In this document: positions 1 through 13,900 of the stretch, one piece after another | Position numbering within the stretch: the first letter of the stretch is position 1 | Layout of the letters: each line of letters opens with the position of its first letter | DNA from: Cladorhizidae sp. MBARI D1340-BT2 | Taxonomy: Eukaryota > Porifera > Demospongiae > Poecilosclerida > Cladorhizidae | Length of the DNA: 64,000 nt | Assembly (NCBI GenBank): GCA_028752905.1 | Contig: JAQNBH010000002.1 | Location: forward strand, 33,193,530 to 33,257,529 | Direction: 5' to 3' | The notes under the pieces: generated by a model | Databases searched by the model: none | Seen by the model: the letters and a program-made list of their open reading frames with translations, nothing else | What the model was told of the DNA's origin: nothing | Translations under genes and position numbers: made by a program

Positions 1-38
1 ACTATTATTATTATATAATACTATTATTATGTATACAG

Positions 39-552
39 GAAGTTGAGTCCCCCCAGTCTACTAGTACTTTCTCTGGAGTCCCTCTCCCATCCTCCTCCTC
101 TGCTGCTCTGACCTACGACGAAGACCTCAAGTACGACACTGTCAATGAAAACAAGTCTCGTCACACCCCTCAGAGTAGAACTGCCAAACATGGAAGTGTG
201 ATTTCCCAGCAACCGAGTGTGGGAGGGGCTTCCAACACAGCGATCACCATGCTGGCCGACAATGTCTTGTATACGGGTATGGATGAAGCTAATGGTCTTC
301 GTCACAAGTCTCTGGCAATGGACAGGAGTAGAGAGTACCAGGAGAAGATCAGGATCGCTAGCCCTGACCTTAAAATTGGTTGTGTGGGTAGGAATGAGGT
401 CGTGGGAGACACGAAGGAGAAGAAGAATTCATGTTTGCTGTGCTGGGCATTCCTGATGAGCGTGATGGTGGTCCTCGCCCTGGGGGCGGCCACCTTCACG
501 CTGGCCATCTTGTTCACGGGTGTGGTGGACTTCTGCCGCTGCCCCTCAATTG
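39..552 (+). CDS. Gene A exon: cytoplasmic tail and membrane segment
   Basis: The frame is open from the acceptor (tatacag, ending at 38) to the donor at 553 (gtacag) and ends in phase 1. The tail is about 131 residues, rich in Ser, Thr and charged residues. The tyrosine motif LKYDTV is at 126-143. The membrane segment runs from about 432 to 527, begins CLLCWAFLMS and contains about 30 hydrophobic residues. It is followed by a juxtamembrane V-D-x-C-x-C that gene B also has. Basic residues just before the membrane segment (KEKK) fit the positive-inside rule for a cytoplasmic N-terminus. Confidence 0.65.
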
Positions 553-3500
553 GTACAGTATTATTGTAGACAGCAGATGTTGTTTTGATGGTCATATTTC
601 TGTCTGGCCAATCCCAGCAACAATTTGGATTTTAGACTATTACTCGCTAGGCTAGGGCTAGAGAATTAGGGCTGGGGCTAGAGAAGTGGGGCTAGGGCTA
701 GAGAAGTAGGGCTGGGGCTAGGGAAGTAGGGCTAGGGAAGTAGGGCTGGAGCTAGAGAAGTAGGGCTAGGGAAGTAGGGCTAGGCTAGAGAAGTAGGGCT
801 GGGGCTAAAAGAAGTAGGGCTAGGGCTAGAGAAGTAGGGCTTGGGCTAGAGAGTAGGGCTATGGCTAGAGAAGTAGGGCTAGGGCTAGAGTATTAGGGGT
901 GTGGCTAGAGAAGTAGGACTGGGACAAACTTGTACTTGCGTAGATATCTTGGTTACCCAAGTTTTACAATGTATGTGGTTTTTATCTCCCAACGTTTATA
1001 CCGAAGTAGCTGATGTTATCCATTTTTTTATTCGTCCTTATGAAGAACTATTGTTGTTGTTGTTGCCAGTATTAATTTGAATTGCTTTTGTCTGATTGTT
1101 TGTGCCACAGGTTCTGAAGACAGGGTCAAGGTACGTAAAATATAATAATGGGTAAAGGGTGGGTGATCGAGATCAGTCATGCCACCCAAAGACACCACAG
1201 ACTAGATGGTTAGTAAGCACGTGTCAGTCATGTGACTGATCAGCTGACCCTCAACTCTACATTCGATTTTTTTTGTTATTATAAATGTTAATTTTTTTTT
1301 TAATGTTCATTTTTTTAAAACGATAAATAGCATGCTGATGTAAATGCAGTGAGCTGCAGTTTGGCCAAGAGATCCATCCAGTAGCCTACTTTTCGAGTAA
1401 ATGGACTCCCAAGTGTCTCCCATAGTCTGCATTGCATAATAATAATAATAACAACAATAGTGATAATAATAATAACAACAATAAAACAATTATTTAATTT
1501 TTTTATATTTTTATTATTATTTTTTAATTTTTTATTCGCACTCCCCACTCTAAATCGAGGTTGTGGTCATGACCCTCCTTTACCATTCTATTACTTGCTT
1601 CTGTCTCTATATCTCTCTCTATATATATACTTTTCTGTTGTTGTTTTGATGTGTTTGTTGCTATAGGCACTGACTGATCGGCTGATAGTGTTGGAGGATA
1701 TGTTGGCAGCCACAGCGGTAAGCTGTTAATTAGTGGCAAGTTGCTAAGTGCAGGTGGGTGTATGTTGCTATGTACACAGTGTGTGTTGCTAGGTGTATGT
1801 TGCTATGTACACAGTGTGTGTCACTATGTACAAGTGGGTATATGTTGCCATATGTCCATAAGGAGAACATTGGAAGTGAGTATCTGACTATAGATAGAAC
1901 AAGAGTGGTTCTTATAATTGGGTTTTTAACCCCACATTGGGGTGGTACAGTCCTGCCTATCAAGGGAAGCATGCGTGTTTTTTCCCCCCATGCTCAACAT
2001 ACCTTGTGCTCCAGATGCAGTAGGTGAGCTACAAAGAGAAAGGAAAGCTTCTCAAGTCGGTGTCTTCTCCGGTCCGCCTTGGATGGGCTATTGGAGCAAG
2101 GAAGAAATCTATGGACATGAGGGAGCAACTTGACGTAGACTCCCTCGGTATTTCATTTACGTAGATCCTCGAGCCTTCATCAGTGACAACACAGCATCAG
2201 GCTGAAACATCAAGCGAGTAAATTAAATTTAAGGAGAATGCCATTGTACCCCCACACTGTCAACTGAGAACTCGTTGAGATTTCATGTTAGGGAATGACT
2301 TCAAGAATCACACCTAGCCCTAGACTTTTCATCACAGATCATCTCTTCCAGGTTCTCCAACTGCTTACCAAGCACCACTCTGGATGAAGCAAGCATGCTG
2401 GATGAGTTTCTTGGCTGTAGTTTTGATTATTTGGCATTAAAGGGTGTAAATTATGCTAGAGATATTTGGCCGAGTGATCAACCCTTTCATTGGTTGGTTC
2501 CGGAAAAGGAAGCAGACTCGGAGAGTTCTTCGAGTGCTTGTAATTAGGTCATGGTGAGCACCATTGTTGACAAAGATGTTTTTGACCACAGGCCGGTCAA
2601 AGAGTGAGTGGCAGGGGCGCGTTCATTAGAGGTGGTAGTTCATTGTCCCTCAAATCTGTCGGGATACGCAGTATTCGTTTTTAATAGCAACATTCTACAT
2701 ATGCTCATGAATTATTCATAGATATTTGGGGGTGGGAGGGCGGAGTTGTTCCTTCAATTTCAGAGTTATTGTGGGGTAATCAACCTTTACCCAATGGCTA
2801 CGGTAGCACTCGTATGGTAAAATCCACCTCAAGCTGTTGGCTGCTGTTGGCTGGTGGGGCAGCGTTTAGCCCACTGAACTAGAGAAATATCGCAGTCGCT
2901 GATATGGCGAAATTCAGTTTCAATAATCAACTTCAAATTGTATTCACTCGACGTTTCGACTAGATGCTCTAGTCTTCATCAGGAATAATTCCTGGAAGAC
3001 TAGAGCAAACGTCGAGTGAATAAAAATTGTATTGAGAAGGTGATTTAGAAGGTGATTTTAATGTTACTTTGTCAACTGAGAGTTCAGTTTCAAATCAAAG
3101 CTAAAGTGAATAATTACAAGTATGTGAAGTGGAAGGCTGGAAGTGTTGAACAAGGAAGGACTTACTGCCTGCTGTGCTAAAGCTTCGTTCATGCACTAGC
3201 TAGCTAAAAGCCAAGGTGACTACAAGGTGTTGGTCTAGATGCTACGGAGCCGGAAATGTTGGCAGAGAATTTTTAATTTGGAGCATTGGAGGTCAAAGGT
3301 CGCAATGTAGTAGATGACAACCATCAACATAAACACACCCATCGACCGTACGTCCGACGACGATGGCCACTGATTGAACGGATTCCATCTAAAATGAAAG
3401 GAGTTGTCTAGAGCGCTAATAAAGGCCAGTGTGAAGGCCAGTGTGCAGAGCTAACACCACCCCCATACATACACACAATCAGGGTTTCATTTAGGTGGGG

Positions 3501-6500
3501 GGGCAGGGGGGGGGGGGCGACTGCCCCCCCTTGGAACCTTTTTGCCCCCCCCCCCCTTGGAAATTGTATTATTAAAATTCATTAGAAACTTTGTCACATC
3601 TTTAACCATCATGCCCCCCCCCCCCCCTTAATATCCAGATTCCTCCCGTTGACCACCTTGGACAATTTTCTAAATGAAACACTGACAATGCATGAATATA
3701 TGCAATACACTAGTACTTGTAAGATTACATGGTTGTATTAGCCACCATGAATCACAATGAGAGAAGAAGTTGATTCAGTGCTAGCAGATCCTCCATTGTC
3801 TTCACCACGTGATGATACAGCCTCAAAGGAGTTCTTTCCATCCACACGGAGTATCAATGGCAAAGGAAGATCTTGAGATCAGATCCTCACACGTCATCTT
3901 CTTGTAAACCGATAAGACTTGTCACGTTTATAATTACTTTGTTTCTCTAGGAGACCCTTTACCAAATGGCATGCTTGGAAAGTGACTGGACAGTCCTCCA
4001 TGAGACCTTAGGGTGGCATTAAATAGACGTGAAGATAAGTTGCAGGCTTCGTTTTGCTAAGAATGATTACCCGTCGTCCGGTGCTGAAATAAACTCCAGG
4101 GTCACACACTTGGAATGGACTCTGTATGTAGAACAAACCAGTTGTCAAGATGTCAAGAACATCTTTGTGTGGCATTTGGTAAAGGGTCTTCTATATTATG
4201 TTGAACTAAGCAGGGCTTAACAGCCTGCACAACACCAACAGACCTCTCTAAACTCTAGCTGAGATTTTTCTCGGTGTCCTGACCTTCCAACTTTGCTTAA
4301 TTGTGTGGCCTCCCATACATAACTGATAAATAAAATTAATTCCACAACTGAGATCTCTAAACTCCAGCCGATATTTTTCACCCATTTGGACTTTCCAAGC
4401 CTCAAAAAAGAATTTCATGAGATTCTCTCATATTTTTTTAGTTCTCACAACCGAAATCCGAAATCTCATGATTTTTTAGCCATTGAAGGACATCAATTTT
4501 TTAAGACATCCTATTACATATATGTTTATATATATAATTATATATATATATACACATATCTATTAAATGCTGAGATGGCACAATTTTGAAGGAGAGAGTT
4601 CGGATTGCTTAAGCTTTGATCCCAAGCTGGATCCTAAGGTCTAAAGCATCACTGATACACATATAGTCCCATGCCTGCAGGGCACACAGCTATATGTGAA
4701 TAGATAGCTTACTCCATCATTAAACTCATGTGCTTCTCATCTAATATGTACGTAGCTCTACTGGTGTTCAATGGAGCTGTGTAACTTTGCCACTTAATGT
4801 TTCGCTTAGATTGAGGGTTTGGCCTGATGAGACGACTTACTCTGTTCAGGTAAGTTAGCTAAGTATGTGCTCAGCTCTGTTCAGTATCTATGGTAATCTT
4901 CTAGGCTAGGCTTTCGAATCCAAGTTTGAATATTGTTGATCCACTGTTCTATCTTCTTGATTTGCCCGCCTGAGGCTTTGAAGAGTATAGGAACATCTGG
5001 TTGGTTGTTGGTTGTAAGTGTGCAGTGCGGATTAGAAATGGAGTATGTAGTATGATCACACTCTAGTAACATACTTGGGAGTGTGTAGTATGATCACACT
5101 CTAGTAACATACTTGGGAGTGTGTAGTATGATCATACTCTAGTAACATACTTGGGAGTATGTTGTATGATCACACTCTAGTAACATACTTGGGAGTATGT
5201 AGTATGATCACACTCTAGTAACATACTTGGGAGTATGTAGTATGATCACACTCTAGTAACATACTTGGGAGTGTAGTATGATCACACTCTAGTAACATAC
5301 TTGGGAGTATGTAGTATGATCACACTCTAGTAACATACTTGGGAGTATGTAGTATGATTACACTAATTTTAGTCTAATCACTTGGAGAGTCTGCGTACAG
5401 GATGTTAACTGAGATATCATCACTCTCTGTATTGCGGAGAACAGCAGCTTATGGACCAGCCATGCTTCTAGCTCACCAGCCCCTTCACCATTACCCTCTC
5501 TACCATTCCCACTCCCTCACCAGCTCACCAGCCTCCCTCACCAGCCTCCCTCACCAGCCCCCAGCCTCCCTCACCAGCCTCCCTCACCGCCTCCCTCACC
5601 AGCTCCCCAGCCTCCCTCACCAGCTCCCCAGCCTCCCTCACCAGCTCCCCAGCAGCTCCCCAGCCTCCCTCACAGCTAGATAGCTTCTCATTCCTGCTTA
5701 CAAAAACTTTCCTAGTCAGCCATTTTACATTAGGGTTGTACACTGTCCCCCTCAGCACTACTCTTGTGTGTGGAGAGGCTACCGATCAGGGGCGTATAGG
5801 AATTTAAAGGGGGGGTTTCCATCTCATGCATGTGAAGCTTGTAAAAAAATTACCTGGCCAACCACTTTTTCTGACTGTGCCCCACAATAGTTTATAGAAC
5901 ATACAATTACAGAAATGATAATTATTGTTGCGTTAATGACTCAAAATGTCCTGGGGTAACATTCTTTGAGGGACGAGCCAAAATGTTAAGAACAGCATCT
6001 AGGTCAAAGTTTAAGCCATAGTGGATGTGCATCAGTGCCAGTCCTGATAACCTTTGCTGCCCAATAGTAGTATGCTGATTTTGAGTATTCTAAGTACACT
6101 GACATTACGTTCACATTCACAGCTGGTTACGGGTAGAGTACAAACAATACGGAGTAAGCAGTGAATATTCAGAAACATGCTCTCATTTGCACAGTTCAAG
6201 GCCTGGGATGGAGTTTTGGGCAATTCTTATAAGAAACTCCTCCATTTAGATATCCACAAATGGTGTTCCTGTTCAAAAGACGAATGACTTGGCATATCAT
6301 CTTCATAGAAATCCAAAAGTTCCTTTAACAATTAGACCCACTCTGAGTGACTGCATTGGGCATGAATACAGATGGAACTATGCTCAAAGCTCGTACTGCT
6401 TTCTTTTGTGTTTCAGAAAAATGAGTGTGAATATCTAATATCATCTCATCCAGAAATAGAACAGAAATAGATCTACTGTAATAATCTTCAGCAGAGTCGA

Positions 6501-9500
6501 CAGGTACATTGCTTCTACTTGTTTGCCTTGCACATCGACGTGGAAGAGATGGCTGTGATGCATTGATTTTTTGTGCAAGAGTGACTGCAGAATCAAACCA
6601 TTTCTTGTGAGAATCAATGCTGTCACGAACTTCATGTAAAGTAGTCTCGACTAAATTTTCCTCAGTATAAGCATTGCAAATATCTTGCAAACGGCTCTGT
6701 AGAGACACTGTTAAGCCTTTTATGTAGCCTAGGCCATGGCACCACCTCAAATGCCATAAGAAACTTAAACTGAGTTGTAGCTGTTAAAAGTGATGCAGCT
6801 TTCTGAGCAGACTCTCTGTTCCACTCATCTTCAGTACTGATCATCTCCAAGGTACTAATAACAGATGGTACCATCTTTGAAAAGACTTCATAGGTCTCTA
6901 TTTTAGCTACCCAATGGGTCTTGCAAAGGCTTACCAGTTTCTGTCTGTTAGTTGTTCCCAATGGAAGTTCACTGATCCATTTTTCTAGTTCTGCTTCCCT
7001 CTTCGGAGAAAACGCAAAGAAAAGGCATAGCTCCACAAGAGCTCCTTGCATATTTCGAATAGCTTGGATGTTACATGCTGTTACAACACAAAGATTCAGT
7101 GTATGAGCCGCACAGTGAACATAGACTGCTTTTGGATATTGTTTCTCGATTAGAGAAACAACCCCATTATACTTGCCAGCCATGTTGCTGGCACCATCAT
7201 AGCCCTGCCCACGCAAATTATTTGGGTCTAAGGCATAATTTTGTATTGCATTTAGGATGGTTTTAGAAACAGCTACTCCACCAGTGGTGCCATCTTTGCA
7301 AAGAATAAATTCAACAAACTCTTCTCTCACCAAATTTTCCGAGTCAACATATCAAAGTACTAGAGGAAGCTGCTCTTTATTAGATGCATCAGCAGCCTCG
7401 TCTACACACACAGGAAAGTACTTTGCTAGCCTAACCTCCTGTAGAATTTTCTCTCTTATCCATTCACAAATGGCTGCAATCAGTTCATTTTGAATGATTG
7501 GGGCATGATATTGGGCATTTCTGGCTGTAGAAGCTAAGTGGTCTCTCAGAACTGCATCATCTGCTTCAACATGAAATTCAAGCAAGGCTAAAAAATTTCC
7601 AGGATTTGCATCACTCCAAAGAGCCTCTCGGTGGCCATGAAGAGCTATGTTTTGCTTACCACAAAAGATCGTCCTGAGTATAGCCTTAAGGGGGGACTAT
7701 ACCTGAAACTGGGAGAAAAACGTCTGTTGATTTGGACTGCCCATAACTTTTTTTAATAATTACTCTGTCCAAATAATATTATGGTCATATTGTTCCTTGG
7801 TCTATGTGCTTTCCAATCATATAAAAGATTAGTCTATAGGCATATTTTCTCAGAAGATACATGCAGAAATATCAAGGCATTCCAAAAAACTGACCACTTC
7901 TGCCCCCACACTTCCCTCTCACCCATACTTACAAACCAAAAGCTGTAAATTGGTCTGTGGTTTGCCTAAGCTAATAGCTATTATATGAGCGAGACAATTT
8001 TTTTTTTACTTGATGGGTTGTCAAGTTATGGTGATTAGAAGAGGTGACCTTTGCAGATTTATCGTTAAGATCGCGTATTCACTAATACGGCAGGATGCGC
8101 CACTCCCCCCAGTTTAGTTATTGAATTTTTGTCGCCGCCATATAATAGCTATTAGCTTTAGGCAAACCACAGACCAATTTACAGCTTTTGGTTTGTAAGT
8201 ATGGGTGAGGGGGAAGTGTTGGGGCAGAAGTGTTTAGTTTTTTGGAATGCCTTGATATTTCTGCATGTATCTTCTGAGAAAATATGCCTATAGACTAATC
8301 TTTTATATCATTGGAAAGCACATAGACCAAGGAACAATATGACCATAATATTATTTGGACAGAGTAAGTATAAAAAAAAGTTATGGGCATTCCAAATCAA
8401 CAGACGTTTTTCTCCCAGTTTCAGGTATAGTCCCCCCTTAAGAACTTCCCGATTCTTCTGAACTTGAGCAGATGCTTGACTATGTAACTGTTGCTGTATG
8501 GAAAACTGGCCTCCTTCCATTTGCTCAGTAAATATAACAGTATCATACATAGCTGCTCTGTGTGATTTCTGCAAGCTGTGTTCCTTGAGCAGTTGCTTTG
8601 CTCGAGTCAAATTAGTCATTGGAACGGTGACCAGCTGTCCAAGAATAGATAGATTCTTGGTGAAGAGTAAACAGCTCACACAGAAGCCAACATTGCACGA
8701 AACAGAGTAAGAGTACTCTTTCAACCAGGAGTTCTGGAAGGATCTAGACTTTAAGTACTCAATTTTAGTAGGGAACTTGAAGTCACATCCTGTGCTAAAG
8801 GCATTCTTCAGAGCCAAAGCTTCTGGTCATTGCTAAGAATTCTGATGTCCTCAAGTTTATAGTTTCCTAAGTCAGCCCCAGGAGGACATGCATGCACCCT
8901 AGCAGCTGATACACACCACATTTCCCAGATCATCAGGAGATAGAGACTGAGTAGTACTTGGCTGACTTACTTCCCTTTGATCTTGAACTCTAACTTTCAT
9001 AGGATCAATAGCAGTGCTACTGTCAGACTCACTGCTTGATACTGACACCCCAAATGACAGAATGATATTTGCCTCTTGGCCATGTCACAGCTTTACTACA
9101 ATCTCAAATACAGTGCATCCTCCTGGAATAGGGGCTGGGCTAAGGTAATCCTATCAGAGATTAGCACAAACTCACTAATATTCATAGGCTTGCCAGTTCC
9201 AAGCAAATAGTTTTCTACAAGAAAACAGCTGCTTGAGTACTGTACTAAAAGTTTTGTGGTTTGTAGAAGTAAATTTATGAGCCTCTAAGGGCTTAAATTT
9301 TCAATACAAGAGTACACTATAGTACAAATTTATATGTAGGATTAGCAAGGATTGTGATGCTAGCTGCAGCTGTCAAATGAGTTATGGGTGTGGCTTGTAC
9401 TCAGGGGGGGTTTCTGGGCAACAGGAAACCCCCCCTGAATACGCCCCTGCCGATGATATCAGAGAAGACACTTCTGAGGGGTATGACCTAAGCCATGGTA

Positions 9501-10728
9501 AACACAGAGATTCCCACACCGACTTCGATTTAATCCGGATTTAACCACCTGTCGAAGAGGGTTACCTAGACTTACTCTTAACCGTCTCACCGCCGTATCC
9601 GCCATATGGCGGAGTTGTAAATGACCGCGACAAAAACAAATATATAAAATCGTTAGTTTTAGCTACGCATGTGCTAAATATACCTGGGGGTGTCCCTTGC
9701 TTTGCTAGAGCTGGAATTAAAATAGCTGAGGTATAGTGCCTAGGTAACCAAGGTATTCGTGACGTCAAACTCAGCTGATCGATTAAAAAATGGCTTCTAG
9801 ACTAAATTGGACGATGTTTTGGCAATGCTGGATGACGACGAATTCGGTCTGTCTTGAGGTTGAAAGCAGTGATGAGGAAGGAGAAGGGCCTACCACGGAG
9901 AACAAACTAGAGATCCTGAAGAGCTAGCAACTCTGAATGACATCGTAGATTCAGAACCTTTTTTTGCCAGTCCAGAGATAGTAGCGCTGATTTGCGTAGG
10001 GATCCAGGTCTTGAGACTGACGATGGTGAAGAACAGGAACAAGATGTCCCAGTAAAATAAATAGCCATACATGTAAGATCCTTTAGCATTACTGCTTTTT
10101 TTCTGACTTGTATAAAAAATAGCATTTACCTGGGTACTTCGCGGGTACTAGCTATCCATCTATATAGCTATAATAATATAAAGCTAGTAGGTAGTTAGTT
10201 AGCTATGGTTTCTAATTATCTGCCCTAGTAAAATATGACGCTGTCATTTTATTATATTTACATCATGATGTAATCTCTGTCCATATTCTGCCTAAAAATA
10301 CAATCAAAACAAACAATCAAATGTTATAATGATATTCATCGTATGTGGTCAGTTGCTAGGAAACCTACAGTTGACCACAATGTTTGTCAACACCAATGCT
10401 ATAACATCAACCATGGTTGCTAGGGACATTTGTGCACTCCTGGTTGAATATAAAATATTATGTAAAATAACGTCACTATTTTTAAAAAGTGCTGTGTAAA
10501 TCCAGCGGTGGAAGGGTTAATCCTGATTTACACAGGGTACAAGACGTCACTGAAGAGGGGTTAGAATCAGGTTAATGGTCTCGTTTAAACACTTTTTGAT
10601 TGACATAACTTTTTGATTGACATAACAGACACGAACACTAACCCATGAGAGGTTGTGGTCGACCCATAACTGCATTCATGGGTGGAGTCTACACCCACGT
10701 GGGGGGAAATTCCCAAAAATGAGTGATA

Positions 10729-10798
<70 letters not shown>

Positions 10799-10906
10799 TA
10801 ATTTAAAAAAAATAATAATAATAATCTAGCTATAATGTATTAAGGGGGGCATATTCTAGCTAATATTATAGTGATGAGGGGGGACACATTAATGTGATGA
10901 GGGGAC

Positions 10907-10959
<53 letters not shown>

Positions 10960-13900
10960 TGAAAGTAAAATTAAATTTTAATAGAGGGGAAAATATGCTC
11001 ATGCATTTATTCATGACACATCTGAGCATGCTCACTCGGAAACATGCAGGGAGAAGAGAGAAAGAAGAAACTAGAAAACTGATGTCTGCTAACCTCCTGC
11101 ATGGGTTGTCCTCATGGGAGGACGCGGGGGGGGTCTATATGTCTGTGTGTTTTTTTGCGGGGGGTTCTCTTTCCCCCCCCCTTTTTTTTTTCTTGAAAAA
11201 TTAATTTCACTACTATTCTTTACCTTCACTGTTATATTAACTGCATTACAAGATTATTGTCGTTATGGTACTCTTTATGCTGCCATTTCGTTGCTTACCG
11301 GTAGAGAAGGGGACCAGAAGGAGCATGAATAACAAACATGGCTTCCCATGATGGAAGTGCGTCGATGACATACAACTCGGTCAATTCTTGTCCTCGGTGC
11401 ATAAATTCTATGTCATCTGAAAGCTCTTTCTTTGTGCAATCTTTGGAACGATTAGTTTTTCAATTCAACCTTTTTATCATGAGATAAAGTCCAGTCTGTG
11501 TGCTCACCTCGCATGACCAGTATTGAAGGAGACTGTTTTACGGTCCTTCATGGTATATAGCACTATAGATGGCAAGTGTTAAATGTCCTATTATAATAAC
11601 ACAGTGCTATTTCCAGCAATTATGATTGGGACACCATTATATGAATATCATTAGTAAGCACAGAATGGGCTAGTATATGAATATCATTAGTAATCACAGA
11701 ATGGGCTAGTATGTGAATATCATTAGTAAGCACACAGAATGGACTAGTATGTGAATATCATTAGTAAGCACAGAGAATGGGCTAGTATGTGAATATCATT
11801 AGTAGGCACACAGAATGGGCTAGTATGTGAATATCATTAGTAAGCACAGAATGGGCTAGTATGTGAATATCATTAGTAAGCACAGAATGGGCTAGTATGT
11901 GAATATCATTAGTAAGCACAGAATGGGCTAGTATGTGAATATCATTAGTAAGCACACAGAATGGGCTAGTATGTGAATATCATTAGTAGGCACACAGAAT
12001 GGGCTAGTATGTGAATATCATTAGTAAACACAGAAGGGCTAGTATGTGAATATCATTAGTAAGCACAGAGAATGGGCTAGTATGTGAATATCATTAGTAA
12101 GCACAGAGAATGGGCTAGTATGTGAATATCATTAGTAAGCACACAGAATGGGCTAGTATGTGAATATCATTAGTAAACCGAATATGGGCCAGTATGTGAA
12201 TATCATTAGTAAGCACACAGAATGGGCTAGCAAATATCATTAGTAAGCACACAGAATGGGCTAGTATATGAATATCATTAGTAGGCACAGAATGGGCTAC
12301 TATATGAATATCATCATTAGTAAGCATACAGAATGGGCTACTATATGAATATCATCATTAGTAAGCACACAGAATGGGCTAGTATGTGAATATCATTAGT
12401 AAGCATACAGAATGGGCTACTATGTGAATATCATTAGTAAGCACTGAGAATGGGCTAGTATGTGAATATCATTAGTAAGTAACACACAGAATTAGCTAGT
12501 ATGTGAATATCATTAGTAAGCACACGGAATGAGCTACTATGCAAATATATTCAGTAAGCACACAGAATGGGCAAATTATACCTTGGTAAAGTATCGTCAC
12601 TGTGTTCATGTTACATACACGGGCCATAGGTTGTATGGGGTTTCAATCACATGCAGTGCTCTCTATTTGGAATAAGAAATGTCAATCAGGTTCTATATGC
12701 CAGCACTTAACACTTTGCTTCAAAAGGTTAAGGGTCACCTAAGTGTGTGTGGTCTAAATTGTTATCAATCAATTATCACAGCAGTATTTCACACATTGCT
12801 TCAAAAGTGAATGTGGTCTAATTACTTTATCACCATAACAACATTTTACACCTCAGGTGTGATCTAAAGCTGTTACTAATCCCAATTACCATGACAATAT
12901 AGCAGTGAATAGTGACCGCCAGCGAGGGAGGGAGCCCTTGGGAGGTGGGAAGTGAGTGACAAAAGATTTAGGAATGGACATGTACAGCAGGAAATCTCTG
13001 AGCAGCGTCTCGACGGCGATGGAGACAAAATGGACATACCACCTAAAAATACACAAAACCAATATCCATCAAGCCTGTCATATCAGGATGCTCGGGTCCA
13101 ACCGAGACACTTTCATGCATGGTACACTATATAGCTATTGAAAAATCAAACTCTCATATATAAGGACACCAGGAACTTCACAAGCATGACAGAACAAACC
13201 ACTATTAACAATAGATGTCTTGACCCGACATCCTTTACCTAAATATCATCCCACAAGAGGAGGGCATCATAAAAACGAGAGAGCATGATAATCCATTTAC
13301 AAGCCCGAGCAACGTAAATAACACTCCAGAACTGTCCATCTTCAAGCACTCCGCCAAGCCAAGACCTTGTAAAATTAATGTATTACATGTATGTCGGGGT
13401 TGTGAAGTAATGTGAAGTAATTGGGTCTGTTAATACTATATAATACTTGTCCTCTGGAATGAATGTATATCCTATCCACATACATACAGGTATGTCTTAG
13501 ACGATCCTCCATCCATTGTCTGTTATAGTAATTGATACTGACTAGAGTGTGCCCTAAAGAGACCTTGCATTTCTCACTCGTCTCATAATTTATATTTACA
13601 CTAAAGGACGTACGAACACAGTAAGCGCCCACCAGGTTATTATTAGTTGTTTTAGTGATCGAGGGTTAAAGTACAAGTGCATGTTGGAAGCGCGCAGTGC
13701 GCACATTTTGTCGAAGCTACGTGCAAACTCTACGAGAAGGGTAACGACGGCGATCAGTTTGCGGACTTTACTGAGATGAAGTCAGCGACTGCAATCTTTT
13801 CAGAGGCTGAGGATGATGAGCAGTGATGGCTGAAGTCGAGGCGCTTGCTATTGAAACAACCAGGAAGTCCTCGGCCATAGCTAGCTCTGCCCTCCTTGTA

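Larger units (their letters stand above)
5787..9449 (-). mobile_element. hAT-like transposon with 5-bp TSD
   Basis: The element is 3663 bp with tips CAGGGGCGTAT and ATACGCCCCTG, each followed inward by a run of G or C. CCGAT is repeated on both sides (5782-5786, 9450-9454). Tips of the form CAGGGGCG with 5-bp duplications fit the hAT5-type group rather than the usual 8-bp hATs. Inside, on the minus strand, is a broken transposase with a TTF-type zinc finger, DUF4371-like core and hAT dimerisation tail. A second element (7690-8437) is nested in it. Confidence 0.85.

Noticed and set aside
4831..4860. CTGATGAGACGACT, a second possible hammerhead core.
   Set aside because: No stem II partner and no GAAA at the proper distance.
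5402..5683. A 93-codon frame after an acceptor-like cgtacag.
   Set aside because: Most of it is the pyrimidine-rich tandem repeat, and the phase does not fit the gene A exons.
11625..12568. Regular repeats of about 37 bp that resemble a CRISPR array in unit size.
   Set aside because: There are no unique spacers; units are contiguous. It is a minisatellite in an animal genome.
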